From: Rebecca billardiae RCC1528
Lineage: Eukaryota > Haptophyta
Length of the DNA stretch: 64,000 nt
Reading direction: 5' to 3'
Assembly: GCA_965240325.2 (NCBI GenBank)
Contig: OZ251223.1
Span: 3,534,001 to 3,598,000 of the forward strand
In this document: piece by piece, positions 1 to 11,700 of the stretch
How positions within the stretch are numbered: the stretch's first letter is position 1
Layout of the letters: each line of letters starts with the position of its first letter
The notes under the pieces: model-generated
Databases searched by the model: none
Told to the model about the DNA's origin: nothing
Seen by the model: only the letters and a program-made list of their open reading frames with translations
Made by a program: the position numbers and the translations under genes

Positions 1-510
1 GCTGAGCGGCGGCCGGCAGCGTGCGCGGCAGCAGCTGACGCAGCTGCGCCAGCGCAGAGCGCTCGCCCTCCGACTGCTGCTCGGCCCACGAGAGCACGCC
101 CAGCGAGTACCGGTACTCGCCGTTCGTGTCGCGCACGGGCGTGAGCGACAGATCGTTCGTGAAGCGCGAGCCGTCCTTGCGGTAGTTCGTCACCTGCACG
201 TGCAGCTCCTTCATCTTGCGCAGCGCGCGCACCATCTTGGACACAATCTTGGGCTCGGTCGACGCGCCCTGCAAGAAGCGGCAGTTCCGGCCCTCCACCT
301 CGTACTTCGGGTAGCCCGTCACGCGAGCGAAGCCGCCGTTGCAGTACATCACCGTCACGCCCGGCACCGTCATGTCCGTGATCGCCACCGCGATCGGCAG
401 CGGCTCCACAGCAGCCTTGAGCGCGCCCAGCCACGTGCCGTCGCCCACGGACGGCACCTGCCCGGACGACAGCGCCTGCAGCAGCTGCACGCTCGAGTCG
501 GGCAGGCTGA

Positions 511-541
<31 letters not shown>

Positions 542-2409
542 CATGCCCATGCCCATCGGCTGCGACATCGGCTGCGCCATCGGCTGCGACATCGGCTGCG
601 CCATCGGCTGCGCCATCGGCTGCGCCATCGGCTGCGGCTGCGCGTACGACGGCTGAGGCGCGCCGTACCCGCCGCCCATGCCGTTCATCCCGCCGCCGCC
701 CATCCCGCCGCCGCCCATCATCGGCGGAGGCGCCATCGGCGTCGAGCCGAATGGCACCGGCGGCTCCGGCGGGGCAGCAGCGCCAGAGATCTCGGCCAGC
801 ATCTCCTCGTGGTGGTCGGCGAACCGCTCCTCGCCCTGCATGTCCGCCGCAGACGCCGGCATGACCGCGGTCGTCTGCAGCGCGCGCTCGAGCAGCTGGT
901 CCTCAGGGCCAGTCTCCGCAGCCGTCACCTCCTTGCGGTGCCGCGGGCCGACGTTCTGCCGCGTCGCCACCTCCACCTCCGCCGGAAGCAGCTGCAGCAG
1001 CAGAGACAACTTGTGCAGGCGCTGCTTCAGGTCAAGGCCGCCGTCCACCTCGAACTGCACGCCAAAGCACAGGCGGTACACGCCGTTCGAGTCGTGCACC
1101 GGTCGCATCGACAGCAGGTTCTGGAACGTCTGCCCGTTCTTGCGGTAGTTGGTGATCTTGACGAAGCAGTCCGCGCCGCGCCGCAGCGTGTCCTGGATGA
1201 TCGCCACAGACGCCGGCTCCGTGCGAGGGCCCTGCAAGAAGCGGCAGTTACGACCCTGCGCCTCGCGCTTCGAGTAGCCCGTCACGCGCCCAAACTCCTT
1301 GTTCGTGAACAACATCGGGTTGCCCGAGATCGCCATGTCCGACAGCACGATGCACGCGGGGAAGTCCTCGGCGAACGACGCGAACGAGTAGATGAAGCCC
1401 GCAAGGTCGTCCGGAACCTCGTACTTGTCCCAGATCAGCCCGCGGCTCGAGTCGATGCGGTCGATCGGCGGAACCATCGACTCGACGAGCGAGTCGCAAC
1501 CGCCAGACTTGATCCACTTCGGGAACAGCTCGCCCGTCAGCTTCGACGTCACCTCCGCCGCCTTCTTCTCGAACGAGGCGAAGTCGAGCGACCGAGCCGT
1601 GCCCGAGGACATGCCCAGGTGCTTCTCGCAGATCTGACGCATGCGCACGTCGCGCGCACGCCCGTCCATCTTCGACAGCTTCTTCGCCTCGCTGAAGAAG
1701 TCGACGAGCGAGCCCTCGTTCGTGCGCTGCAAGAACTGGCGGAACGACGCCTGCGCCTGCTCGTTCGTCATCAGCTTCTCGAGCGACTGCTCGGCGTCGA
1801 GCGTCCACTGCAGCTTGGTGAACATCACCTGCGCCTTGCGGTGCTGCTGCGCCTTCGACTGCGAGTCCACGCGCACCTCCTTCGACGCGAACGCAGCAGG
1901 CTGAGCGGCGGCCGGCATCGTGCGCGGCAGCAGCTGACGCAGCTGCGCCAGCGCAGAGCGCTCGCCCTCCGACTGCTGCTCGGCCCACGAGAGCACGCCC
2001 AGCGAGTACCGGTACTCGCCGTTCGTGTCGCGCACGGGCGTGAGCGACAGGTCGTTCGTGAAGCGCGAGCCGTCCTTGCGGTAGTTCGTCACCTGCACGT
2101 GCAGCTCCTTCATCTTGCGCAGCGCGCGCACCATCTTGGACACAATCTTGGGCTCGGTCGACGCGCCCTGCAAGAAGCGGCAGTTCCGGCCCTCCACCTC
2201 GTACTTCGGGTAGCCCGTCACGCGAGCGAAGCCGCCGTTGCAGTACATCACCGTCACGCCCGGCACCGTCATGTCCGTGATCGCCACCGCGATCGGCAGC
2301 GGCTCCACAGCAGCCTTGAGCGCGCCCAGCCACGTGCCGTCGCCCGCGGACGGCACCTGCCCGGACGACAGCGCCTGCAGCAGCTGCACGCTCGAGTCGG
2401 GCAGGCTGA

Positions 2410-2440
<31 letters not shown>

Positions 2441-4296
2441 CATGCCCATGCCCATCGGCTGCGCCATCGGCTGCGACATCGGCTGCGACATCGGCTGCGC
2501 CATCGGCTGCGACATCGGCTGCGGCTGCGCGTACGACGGCTGAGGCGCGCCGTACCCGCCGCCCATGCCGTTCATCCCGCCGCCGCCCATCCCGCCGCCG
2601 CCCATCATCGGCGCAGGCGCCATCGGCGTCGAGCCGAATGGCACCGGCGGCTCCGGCGGGGCAGCAGCGCCAGAGATCTCGGCCAGCATCTCCTCGTGGT
2701 GGTCGGCGAACCGCTCCTCGCCCTGCATGTCCGCCGCAGACGCCGGCATGACCGCGGTCGTCTGCAGCGCGCGCTCGAGCAGCTGGTCCTCAGGGCCAGT
2801 CTCCGCAGCCGTCACCTCCTTGCGGTGCCGCGGGCCGACGTTCTGCCGCGTCGCCACCTCCACCTCCGCCGGAAGCAGCTGCAGCAGCAGAGACAACTTG
2901 TGCAGGCGCTGCTTCAGGTCAAGGCCGCCGTCCACCTCGAACTGCACGCCAAAGCACAGGCGGTACACGCCGTTCGAGTCGTGCACCGGTCGCATCGACA
3001 GCAGGTTCTGGAACGTCTGCCCGTTCTTGCGGTAGTTGGTGATCTTGACGAAGCAGTCCGCGCCGCGCCGCAGCGTGTCCTGGATGATCGCCACAGACGC
3101 CGGCTCCGTGCGAGGGCCCTGCAAGAAGCGGCAGTTACGACCCTGCGCCTCGCGCTTCGAGTAGCCCGTCACGCGCCCAAACTCCTTGTTCGTGAACAAC
3201 ATCGGGTTGCCCGAGATCGCCATGTCCGACAGCACGATGCACGCGGGGAAGTCCTCGGCGAACGACGCGAACGAGTAGATGAAGCCCGCAAGGTCGTCCG
3301 GCACCTCGTACTTGTCCCAGATCAGCCCGCGGCTCGAGTCGATGCGGTCGATCGGCGGAACCATCGACTCGACGAGCGAGTCGCAACCGCCAGACTTGAT
3401 CCACTTCGGGAACAGCTCGCCCGTCAGCTTCGACGTCACCTCCGCCGCCTTCTTCTCGAACGAGGCGAAGTCGAGCGACCGAGCCGTGCCCGAGGACATG
3501 CCCAGGTGCTTCTCGCAGATCTGACGCATGCGCACGTCGCGCGCACGCCCGTCCATCGTCGACAGCTTCTTCGCCTCGCTGAAGAAGTCGACGAGCGAGC
3601 CCTCGTTCGTGCGCTGCAAGAACTGGCGGAACGACGCCTGCGCCTGCTCGTTCGTCATCAGCTTCTCGAGCGACTGCTCGGCGTCGAGCGTCCACTGCAG
3701 CTTGGTGAACATCACCTGCGCCTTGCGGTGCTGCTGCGCCTTCGACTGCGAGTCCACGCGCACCTCCTTCGACGCGAACGCAGCAGGCTGAGCGGCGGCC
3801 GGCATCGTGCGCGGCAGCAGCTGACGCAGCTGCGCCAGCGCAGAGCGCTCGCCCTCCGACTGCTGCTCGGCCCACGAGAGCACGCCCAGCGAGTACCGGT
3901 ACTCGCCGTTCGTGTCGCGCACGGGCGTGAGCGACAGGTCGTTCGTGAAGCGCGAGCCGTCCTTGCGGTAGTTCGTCACCTGCACGTGCAGCTCCTTCAT
4001 CTTGCGCAGCGCGCGCACCATCTTGGACACAATCTTGGGCTCGGTCGACGCGCCCTGCAAGAAGCGGCAGTTCCGGCCCTCCACCTCGTACTTCGGGTAG
4101 CCCGTCACGCGAGCGAAGCCGCCGTTGCAGTACATCACCGTCACGCCCGGCACCGTCATGTCCGTGATCGCCACCGCGATCGGCAGCGGCTCCACAGCAG
4201 CCTTGAGCGCGCCCAGCCACGTGCCGTCGCCCGCGGACGGCACCTGCCCGGACGACAGCGCCTGCAGCAGCTGCACGCTCGAGTCGGGCAGGCTGA

Positions 4297-4327
<31 letters not shown>

Positions 4328-6183
4328 CATGCCCATGCCCATCGGCTGCGCCATCGGCTGCGACATCGGCTGCGACATCGGCTGCGCCATCGGCTGCGAC
4401 ATCGGCTGCGGCTGCGCGTACGACGGCTGAGGCGCGCCGTACCCGCCGCCCATGCCGTTCATCCCGCCGCCGCCCATCCCGCCGCCGCCCATCATCGGCG
4501 CAGGCGCCATCGGCGTCGAGCCGAATGGCACCGGCGGCTCCGGCGGGGCAGCAGCGCCAGAGATCTCGGCCAGCATCTCCTCGTGGTGGTCGGCGAACCG
4601 CTCCTCGCCCTGCATGTCCGCCGCAGACGCCGGCATGACCGCGGTCGTCTGCAGCGCGCGCTCGAGCAGCTGGTCCTCAGGGCCAGTCTCCGCAGCCGTC
4701 ACCTCCTTGCGGTGCCGCGGGCCGACGTTCTGCCGCGTCGCCACCTCCACCTCCGCCGGAAGCAGCTGCAGCAGCAGAGACAACTTGTGCAGGCGCTGCT
4801 TCAGGTCAAGGCCGCCGTCCACCTCGAACTGCACGCCAAAGCACAGGCGGTACACGCCGTTCGAGTCGTGCACCGGTCGCATCGACAGCAGGTTCTGGAA
4901 CGTCTGCCCGTTCTTGCGGTAGTTGGTGATCTTGACGAAGCAGTCCGCGCCGCGCCGCAGCGTGTCCTGGATGATCGCCACAGACGCCGGCTCCGTGCGA
5001 GGGCCCTGCAAGAAGCGGCAGTTACGACCCTGCGCCTCGCGCTTCGAGTAGCCCGTCACGCGCCCAAACTCCTTGTTCGTGAACAACATCGGGTTGCCCG
5101 AGATCGCCATGTCCGACAGCACGATGCACGCGGGGAAGTCCTCGGCGAACGACGCGAACGAGTAGATGAAGCCCGCAAGGTCGTCCGGAACCTCGTACTT
5201 GTCCCAGATCAGCCCGCGGCTCGAGTCGATGCGGTCGATCGGCGGAACCATCGACTCGACGAGCGAGTCGCAACCGCCAGACTTGATCCACTTCGGGAAC
5301 AGCTCGCCCGTCAGCTTCGACGTCACCTCCGCCGCCTTCTTCTCGAACGAGGCGAAGTCGAGCGACCGAGCCGTGCCCGAGGACATGCCCAGGTGCTTCT
5401 CGCAGATCTGACGCATGCGCACGTCGCGCGCACGCCCGTCCATCTTCGACAGCTTCTTCGCCTCGCTGAAGAAGTCGACGAGCGAGCCCTCGTTCGTGCG
5501 CTGCAAGAACTGGCGGAACGACGCCTGCGCCTGCTCGTTCGTCATCAGCTTCTCGAGCGACTGCTCGGCGTCAAGCGTCCACTGCAGCTTGGTGAACATC
5601 ACCTGCGCCTTGCGGTGCTGCTGCGCCTTCGACTGCGAGTCCACGCGCACCTCCTTCGACGCGAACGCAGCAGGCTGAGCGGCGGCCGGCATCGTGCGCG
5701 GCAGCAGCTGACGCAGCTGCGCCAGCGCAGAGCGCTCGCCCTCCGACTGCTGCTCGGCCCACGAGAGCACGCCCAGCGAGTACCGGTACTCGCCGTTCGT
5801 GTCGCGCACGGGCGTGAGCGACAGGTCGTTCGTGAAGCGCGAGCCGTCCTTGCGGTAGTTCGTCACCTGCACGTGCAGCTCCTTCATCTTGCGCAGCGCG
5901 CGCACCATCTTGGACACAATCTTGGGCTCGGTCGACGCGCCCTGCAAGAAGCGGCAGTTCCGGCCCTCCACCTCGTACTTCGGGTAGCCCGTCACGCGAG
6001 CGAAGCCGCCGTTGCAGTACATCACCGTCACGCCCGGCACCGTCATGTCCGTGATCGCCACCGCGATCGGCAGCGGCTCCACAGCAGCCTTGAGCGCGCC
6101 CAGCCACGTGCCGTCGCCCACGGACGGCACCTGCCCGGACGACAGCGCCTGCAGCAGCTGCACGCTCGAGTCGGGCAGGCTGA

Positions 6184-6214
<31 letters not shown>

Positions 6215-9200
6215 CATGCCCATGCCCATCGGCTGCGACATCGGCTGCGACATCGGCTGCGGCTGCGCGTACGACGGCTGAGGCGCGCCGTACCCGCCGC
6301 CCATGCCGTTCATCCCGCCGCCGCCCATCCCGCCGCCGCCCATCATCGGCGCAGGCGCCATCGGCGTCGAGCCGAATGGCACCGGCGGCTCCGGCGGGGC
6401 AGCAGCGCCAGAGATCTCGGCCAGCATCTCCTCGTGGTGGTCGGCGAACCGCTCCTCGCCCTGCATGTCCGCCGCAGACGCCGGCATGACCGCGGTCGTC
6501 TGCAGCGCGCGCTCGAGCAGCTGGTCCTCAGGGCCAGTCTCCGCAGCCGTCACCTCCTTGCGGTGCCGCGGGCCGACGTTCTGCCGCGTCGCCACCTCCA
6601 CCTCCGCCGGAAGCAGCTGCAGCAGCAGAGACAACTTGTGCAGGCGCTGCTTCAGGTCAAGGCCGCCGTCCACCTCGAACTGCACGCCAAAGCACAGGCG
6701 GTACACGCCGTTCGAGTCGTGCACCGGTCGCATCGACAGCAGGTTCTGGAACGTCTGCCCGTTCTTGCGGTAGTTGGTGATCTTGACGAAGCAGTCCGCG
6801 CCGCGCCGCAGCGTGTCCTGGATGATCGCCACGGACGCCGGCTCCGTGCGAGGGCCCTGCAAGAAGCGGCAGTTACGACCCTGCGCCTCGCGCTTCGAGT
6901 AGCCCGTCACGCGCCCAAACTCCTTGTTCGTGAACAACATCGGGTTGCCCGAGATCGCCATGTCCGACAGCACGATGCACGCGGGGAAGTCCTCGGCGAA
7001 CGACGCGAACGAGTAGATGAAGCCCGCAAGGTCGTCCGGAACCTCGTACTTGTCCCAGATCAGCCCGCGGCTCGAGTCGATGCGGTCGATCGGCGGAACC
7101 ATCGACTCGACGAGCGAGTCGCAACCGCCAGACTTGATCCACTTCGGGAACAGCTCGCCCGTCAGCTTCGACGTCACCTCCGCCGCCTTCTTCTCGAACG
7201 AGGCGAAGTCGAGCGACCGAGCCGTGCCCGAGGACATGCCCAGGTGCTTCTCGCAGATCTGACGCATGCGCACGTCGCGCGCACGCCCGTCCATCTTCGA
7301 CAGCTTCTTCGCCTCGCTGAAGAAGTCGACGAGCGAGCCCTCGTTCGTGCGCTGCAAGAACTGGCGGAACGACGCCTGCGCCTGCTCGTTCGTCATCAGC
7401 TTCTCGAGCGACTGCTCGGCGTCAAGCGTCCACTGCAGCTTGGTGAACATCACCTGCGCCTTGCGGTGCTGCTGCGCCTTCGACTGCGAGTCCACGCGCA
7501 CCTCCTTCGACGCGAACGCAGCAGGCTGAGCGGCGGCCGGCATCGTGCGCGGCAGCAGCTGACGCAGCTGCGCCAGCGCAGAGCGCTCGCCCTCCGACTG
7601 CTGCTCGGCCCACGAGAGCACGCCCAGCGAGTACCGGTACTCGCCGTTCGTGTCGCGCACAGGCGTGAGCGACAGGTCGTTCGTGAAGCGCGAGCCGTCC
7701 TTGCGGTAGTTCGTCACCTGCACGTGCAGCTCCTTCATCTTGCGCAGCGCGCGCACCATCTTGGACACAATCTTGGGCTCGGTCGACGCGCCCTGCAAGA
7801 AGCGGCAGTTCCGGCCCTCCACCTCGTACTTCGGGTAGCCCGTCACGCGAGCGAAGCCGCCGTTGCAGTACATCACCGTCACGCCCGGCACCGTCATGTC
7901 CGTGATCGCCACCGCGATCGGCAGCGGCTCCACAGCAGCCTTGAGCGCGCCCAGCCACGTGCCGTCGCCCACGGACGGCACCTGCCCTGACGACAGCGCC
8001 TGCAGCAGCTGCACGCTCGAGTCGGGCAGGCTGAACTCGCCGCCGCCACCGCCGCCGCCGCCACCGCCCATGCCCATGCCCGTGTTCATGCCCATGGTGT
8101 CTGTCCAGCCCGTGGCTGGAGCGACACCCGCCCCCATGCCCACGCCTGCCGATGGCTCCGGCATCGGCGCAATCAACGATGGTGTAGACGCGGGTGCTGC
8201 GTGATGCATGTCACTGTTGTCCGGGGGCAGATCTGCGAGCTCAGCGAGCATCTCGTCGCGGTGGTCCGCGAACCGCTCCTCGCCCTGCATGTCCGCCGCA
8301 GACGCCGGCACGACCGCGGTCGTCTGCAGCGCGTGCTCGAGCAGCTGGTCCTCCGGGCCAGTCTCCGCAGCCGTCACCTCCTTGCGGTGCCGCGGGCCGA
8401 CGTTCTGCCGCGTCGCCACCTCCACCTCCGCCGGAAGCAGCTGCAGCAGCAGAGACAACTTGTGCAGGCGCTGCTTCAGGTCAAGGCCGCCGTCCACCTC
8501 GAACTGCACGCCAAAGCACAGGCGGTACACGCCGTTCGAGTCGTGCACCGGACGCATCGACAGCAGGTTCTGGAACGTCTGCCCGTTCTTGCGGTAGTTG
8601 GTGATCTTGACGAAGCAGTCCGCGCCGCGCCGCAGCGTGTCCTGGATGATCGCCACGGACGCCGGCTCCGTGCGAGGGCCCTGCAAGAAGCGGCAGTTAC
8701 GACCCTGCGCCTCGCGCTTCGAGTAGCCCGTCACGCGCCCAAACTCCTTGTTCGTGAACAACATCGGGTTGCCCGAGATCGCCATGTCCGACAGCACGAT
8801 GCACGCGGGGAAGTCCTCGGCGAACGACGCGAACGAGTAGATGAAGCCCGCAAGGTCGTCCGGCACCTCGTACTTGTCCCAGATCAGCCCGCGGCTCGAG
8901 TCGATGCGGTCGATCGGCTTCACCATGGAGTTGACTATCGCGTCACACCCGCCTGACTTGACGTACTTCGGGAACAGCTCGCCGGTCAGCTTCTTCTCGA
9001 TCTCCGACGACTTCTGCATGAAAGCCGAGTAGTCGATCATTGCTGCCGTCTGGGGATTCATGCCCAGGTGCTTCTCGCACATCATACGCACGCGCACATC
9101 ACGTGCGCGCCCGTCCATCGTCGACAGCTTCTTCGCCTCGAGGAAGAAGTCGAGCATCCACACCTCGTTCGTGCGCTGCAAGAACTGGCGGAACGACGCC

Positions 9201-11700
9201 TGCGCCTGCTCGTTCGCCATCAGCTTCTCGAGCGACTGCTCGGCGTCGAGCGTCCACTGCAGCTTCGCGAAGAGCACCTGCGCCTTGCGATGCTGCTCGA
9301 GCTTCGACTGCGAGTCCACGCGCACCTCCTTCGACGCGAACGCAGCAGGCTGAGCGGCGGCCGGCATCGTGCGCGGCAGCAGCTGACGCAGCTGCGCCAG
9401 CGCAGAGCGCTCGCCCTCCGACTGCTGCTCGGCCCACGAGAGCACGCCCAGCGAGTACCGGTACTCGCCGTTCGTGTCGCGCACGGGCGTGAGCGACAGG
9501 TCGTTCGTGAAGCGCGAGCCGTCCTTGCGGTAGTTCGTCACCTGCACGTGCAGCTCCTTCATCTTGCGCAGCGCGCGCACCATCTTGGACACAATCTTGG
9601 GCTCGGTCGACGCGCCCTGCAAGAAGCGGCAGTTCCGGCCCTCCACCTCGTACTTCGGGTAGCCCGTCACGCGAGCGAAGCCGCCGTTGCAGTACATCAC
9701 CGTCACGCCCGGCACCGTCATGTCCGTGATCGCCACCGCGATCGGCAGCGGCTCCACAGCAGCCTTGAGCGCGCCCAGCCACGTGCCGTCGCCCACGGAC
9801 GGCACCTGCCCGGACGACAGCGCCTGCAGCAGCTGCACGCTCGAGTCGGGCAGGCTGAACTCGCCGCCGCCGCCGCCGCCGCCACCACCCATGCCCATGC
9901 CCATCGGCTGCGCCAACGACTGCGCCATCGGCTGCGGCTGCGCGTACGACGGCTGAGGCGCGCCGTACCCGCCGCCCATGCCGTTCATCCCGCCGCCACC
10001 CATCCCGCCGCCGCCCATCATCGGCGCAGGCGCCATCGGCGTCGAGCCGAATGGCACCGGCGGCTCCGGCGGGGCAGCAGCGCCAGAGATCTCGGCCAGC
10101 ATCTCCTCGTGGTGGTCGGCGAACCGCTCCTCGCCCTGCATGTCCGCCGCAGACGCCGGCATGACCGCGGTCGTCTGCAGCGCGCGCTCCACGAGCTGGT
10201 CCTCCGGGCCAGTCTCCGCAGCCGTCACCTCCTTGCGGTGCCGCGGGCCGACATTCTGCTGCGTCGCCACCTCCACCTCTGACGGAAGCAGCTGCAGCAG
10301 CAGAGACAACTTGTGCAGGCGCTGCTTCAGGTCAAGGCCGCCGTCCACCTCGAACTGCACGCCAAAGCACAGGCGGTACACGCCGTTCGAGTCGTGCACC
10401 GGTCGCATCGACAGCAGGTTCTGGAACGTCTGCCCGTTCTTGCGGTAGTTGGTGATCTTGACGAAGCAGTCCGCGCCGCGCCGCAGCGTGTCCTGGATGA
10501 TCGCCACGGACGCCGGCTCCGTGCGAGGGCCCTGCAAGAAGCGGCAGTTACGACCCTGCGCCTCGCGCTTCGAGTAGCCCGTCACGCGCCCAAACTCCTT
10601 GTTCGTGAACAACATCGGGTTGCCCGGGATCGCCATGTCCGACAGCACGATGCACGCGGGGAAGTCCTCGGCGAACGACGCGAACGAGTAGATGAAGCCC
10701 GCAAGGTCGTCCGGCACCTCGTACTTGTCCCAGATCAGCCCGCGGCTCGAGTCGATGCGGTCGATCGGCGGAACCATCGACTCGACGAGCGAGTCGCAAC
10801 CGCCAGACTTGATCCACTTCGGGAACAGCTCGCCCGTCAGCTTCTTCTCGATCTCCGACGACTTCTGCATGAAGCTGGACGCATCGATGCGCGAGGAGTC
10901 CTTCTGGTTCATGCCTAGGTGCTTCTCGCAGAGTTGGCGCATGCGCACCTCGCGTGAGCGCCCGTCCATCGCCCCCAGCTTCTTCGCCTCGAGGTAGAAG
11001 TCGAGCATCGACCCGCTGTTCGTGCGCTGCAAGAACTGGCGGAACGACGCCTGCGCCTGCTCGTTCGCCATCAGCTTCTCGAGCTTGTGCTCCGCCTCCA
11101 GGGTCCACTGCAGCTTGGTGAACATCACCTGCGCCTTGCGGTGCTGCTGCCGCTTCGCCTGCTCGTCGACACGCACCTCGTCGTACGATGGCGGCTGCGC
11201 TTCTGCCGGCATCGTGCGCGGCAGCAGCTGACGCAGCTGCGCCAGCGCAGAGCGCTCGCCCTCCGACTGCTGCTCGGCGCACGAGAGCACGCCCAGCGAG
11301 TACCGGTACTCGCCGTTCGTGTCACGCACGGGCGTGAGCGACAGGTCGTTCGTGAAGCGCGAGCCGTCCCGGCGGTAGTTCGTCACCTGCACGTGCAGCT
11401 CCTTCATCTTGCGCAGCGCGCGCACCATCTTGGACACCTCGATGGGCTCGGTCTGCGGGCCCTGCAGGAAGCGGCAGTTCCGGCCCTCAACCTCGGACTT
11501 CGGGAAGCCCGTCACGCGAGCGAAGCCGCCGTTGCAGTACATCACCGTCACGCCCGGCACCGTCATGTCCGTGATCGCCACCGCGATCGGCAGCGGCTCC
11601 ACAGCAGCCTTGAGCGCGCCCAGCCACGTGCCGTCGCCCACGGACGGCACCTGCCCGGACGACAGCGCCTGCAGCAGCTGCACGCTCGAGTCGGGCAGGC
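1..11700 (-). repeat. Coding tandem array of LOV-RGS-LOV units (about 1.82-1.90 kb each)
   Basis: The same landmark recurs at 1, 1900, 3787, 5674, 7525, 9349 and 11194, with spacings of 1899, 1887, 1887, 1851, 1824 and 1845 bases, all multiples of three. Each unit read on the minus strand is LOV-A, RGS-like, LOV-B, coiled/linker, Gly-Met-Pro-rich linker. Approximate LOV-A positions: 11280-11610, 9435-9765, 7611-7941, 5760-6090, 3873-4203, 1986-2316, 87-417. RGS-like: 10775-11115, 8930-9270, 7106-7446, 5255-5595, 3368-3708, 1481-1821. LOV-B: 10345-10670, 8500-8825, 6676-7001, 4825-5150, 2938-3263, 1051-1376. The four left units are almost identical in DNA; the two nearest the 5' end of the gene are more divergent, mainly in RGS and linker. 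Confidence 0.95.

Noticed and set aside
560-650. CRISPR-like short repeat array
   Set aside because: The repeats are contiguous 12-bp coding units with no spacers, in a eukaryotic frame.
200-7990. A 2596-codon open frame on the plus strand
   Set aside because: It is antisense to the LOV array. The product is a compositionally odd His/Arg/Leu-rich repeat, and the opposite strand gives clear LOV, RGS and linker sequence. Strong GC bias at third positions keeps the antisense frame free of stops.
1-11700. Array as an assembly artefact
   Set aside because: Not fully excluded, but units differ at specific sites, in linker length and in one fully distinct linker, so a simple collapse or stutter does not explain it.
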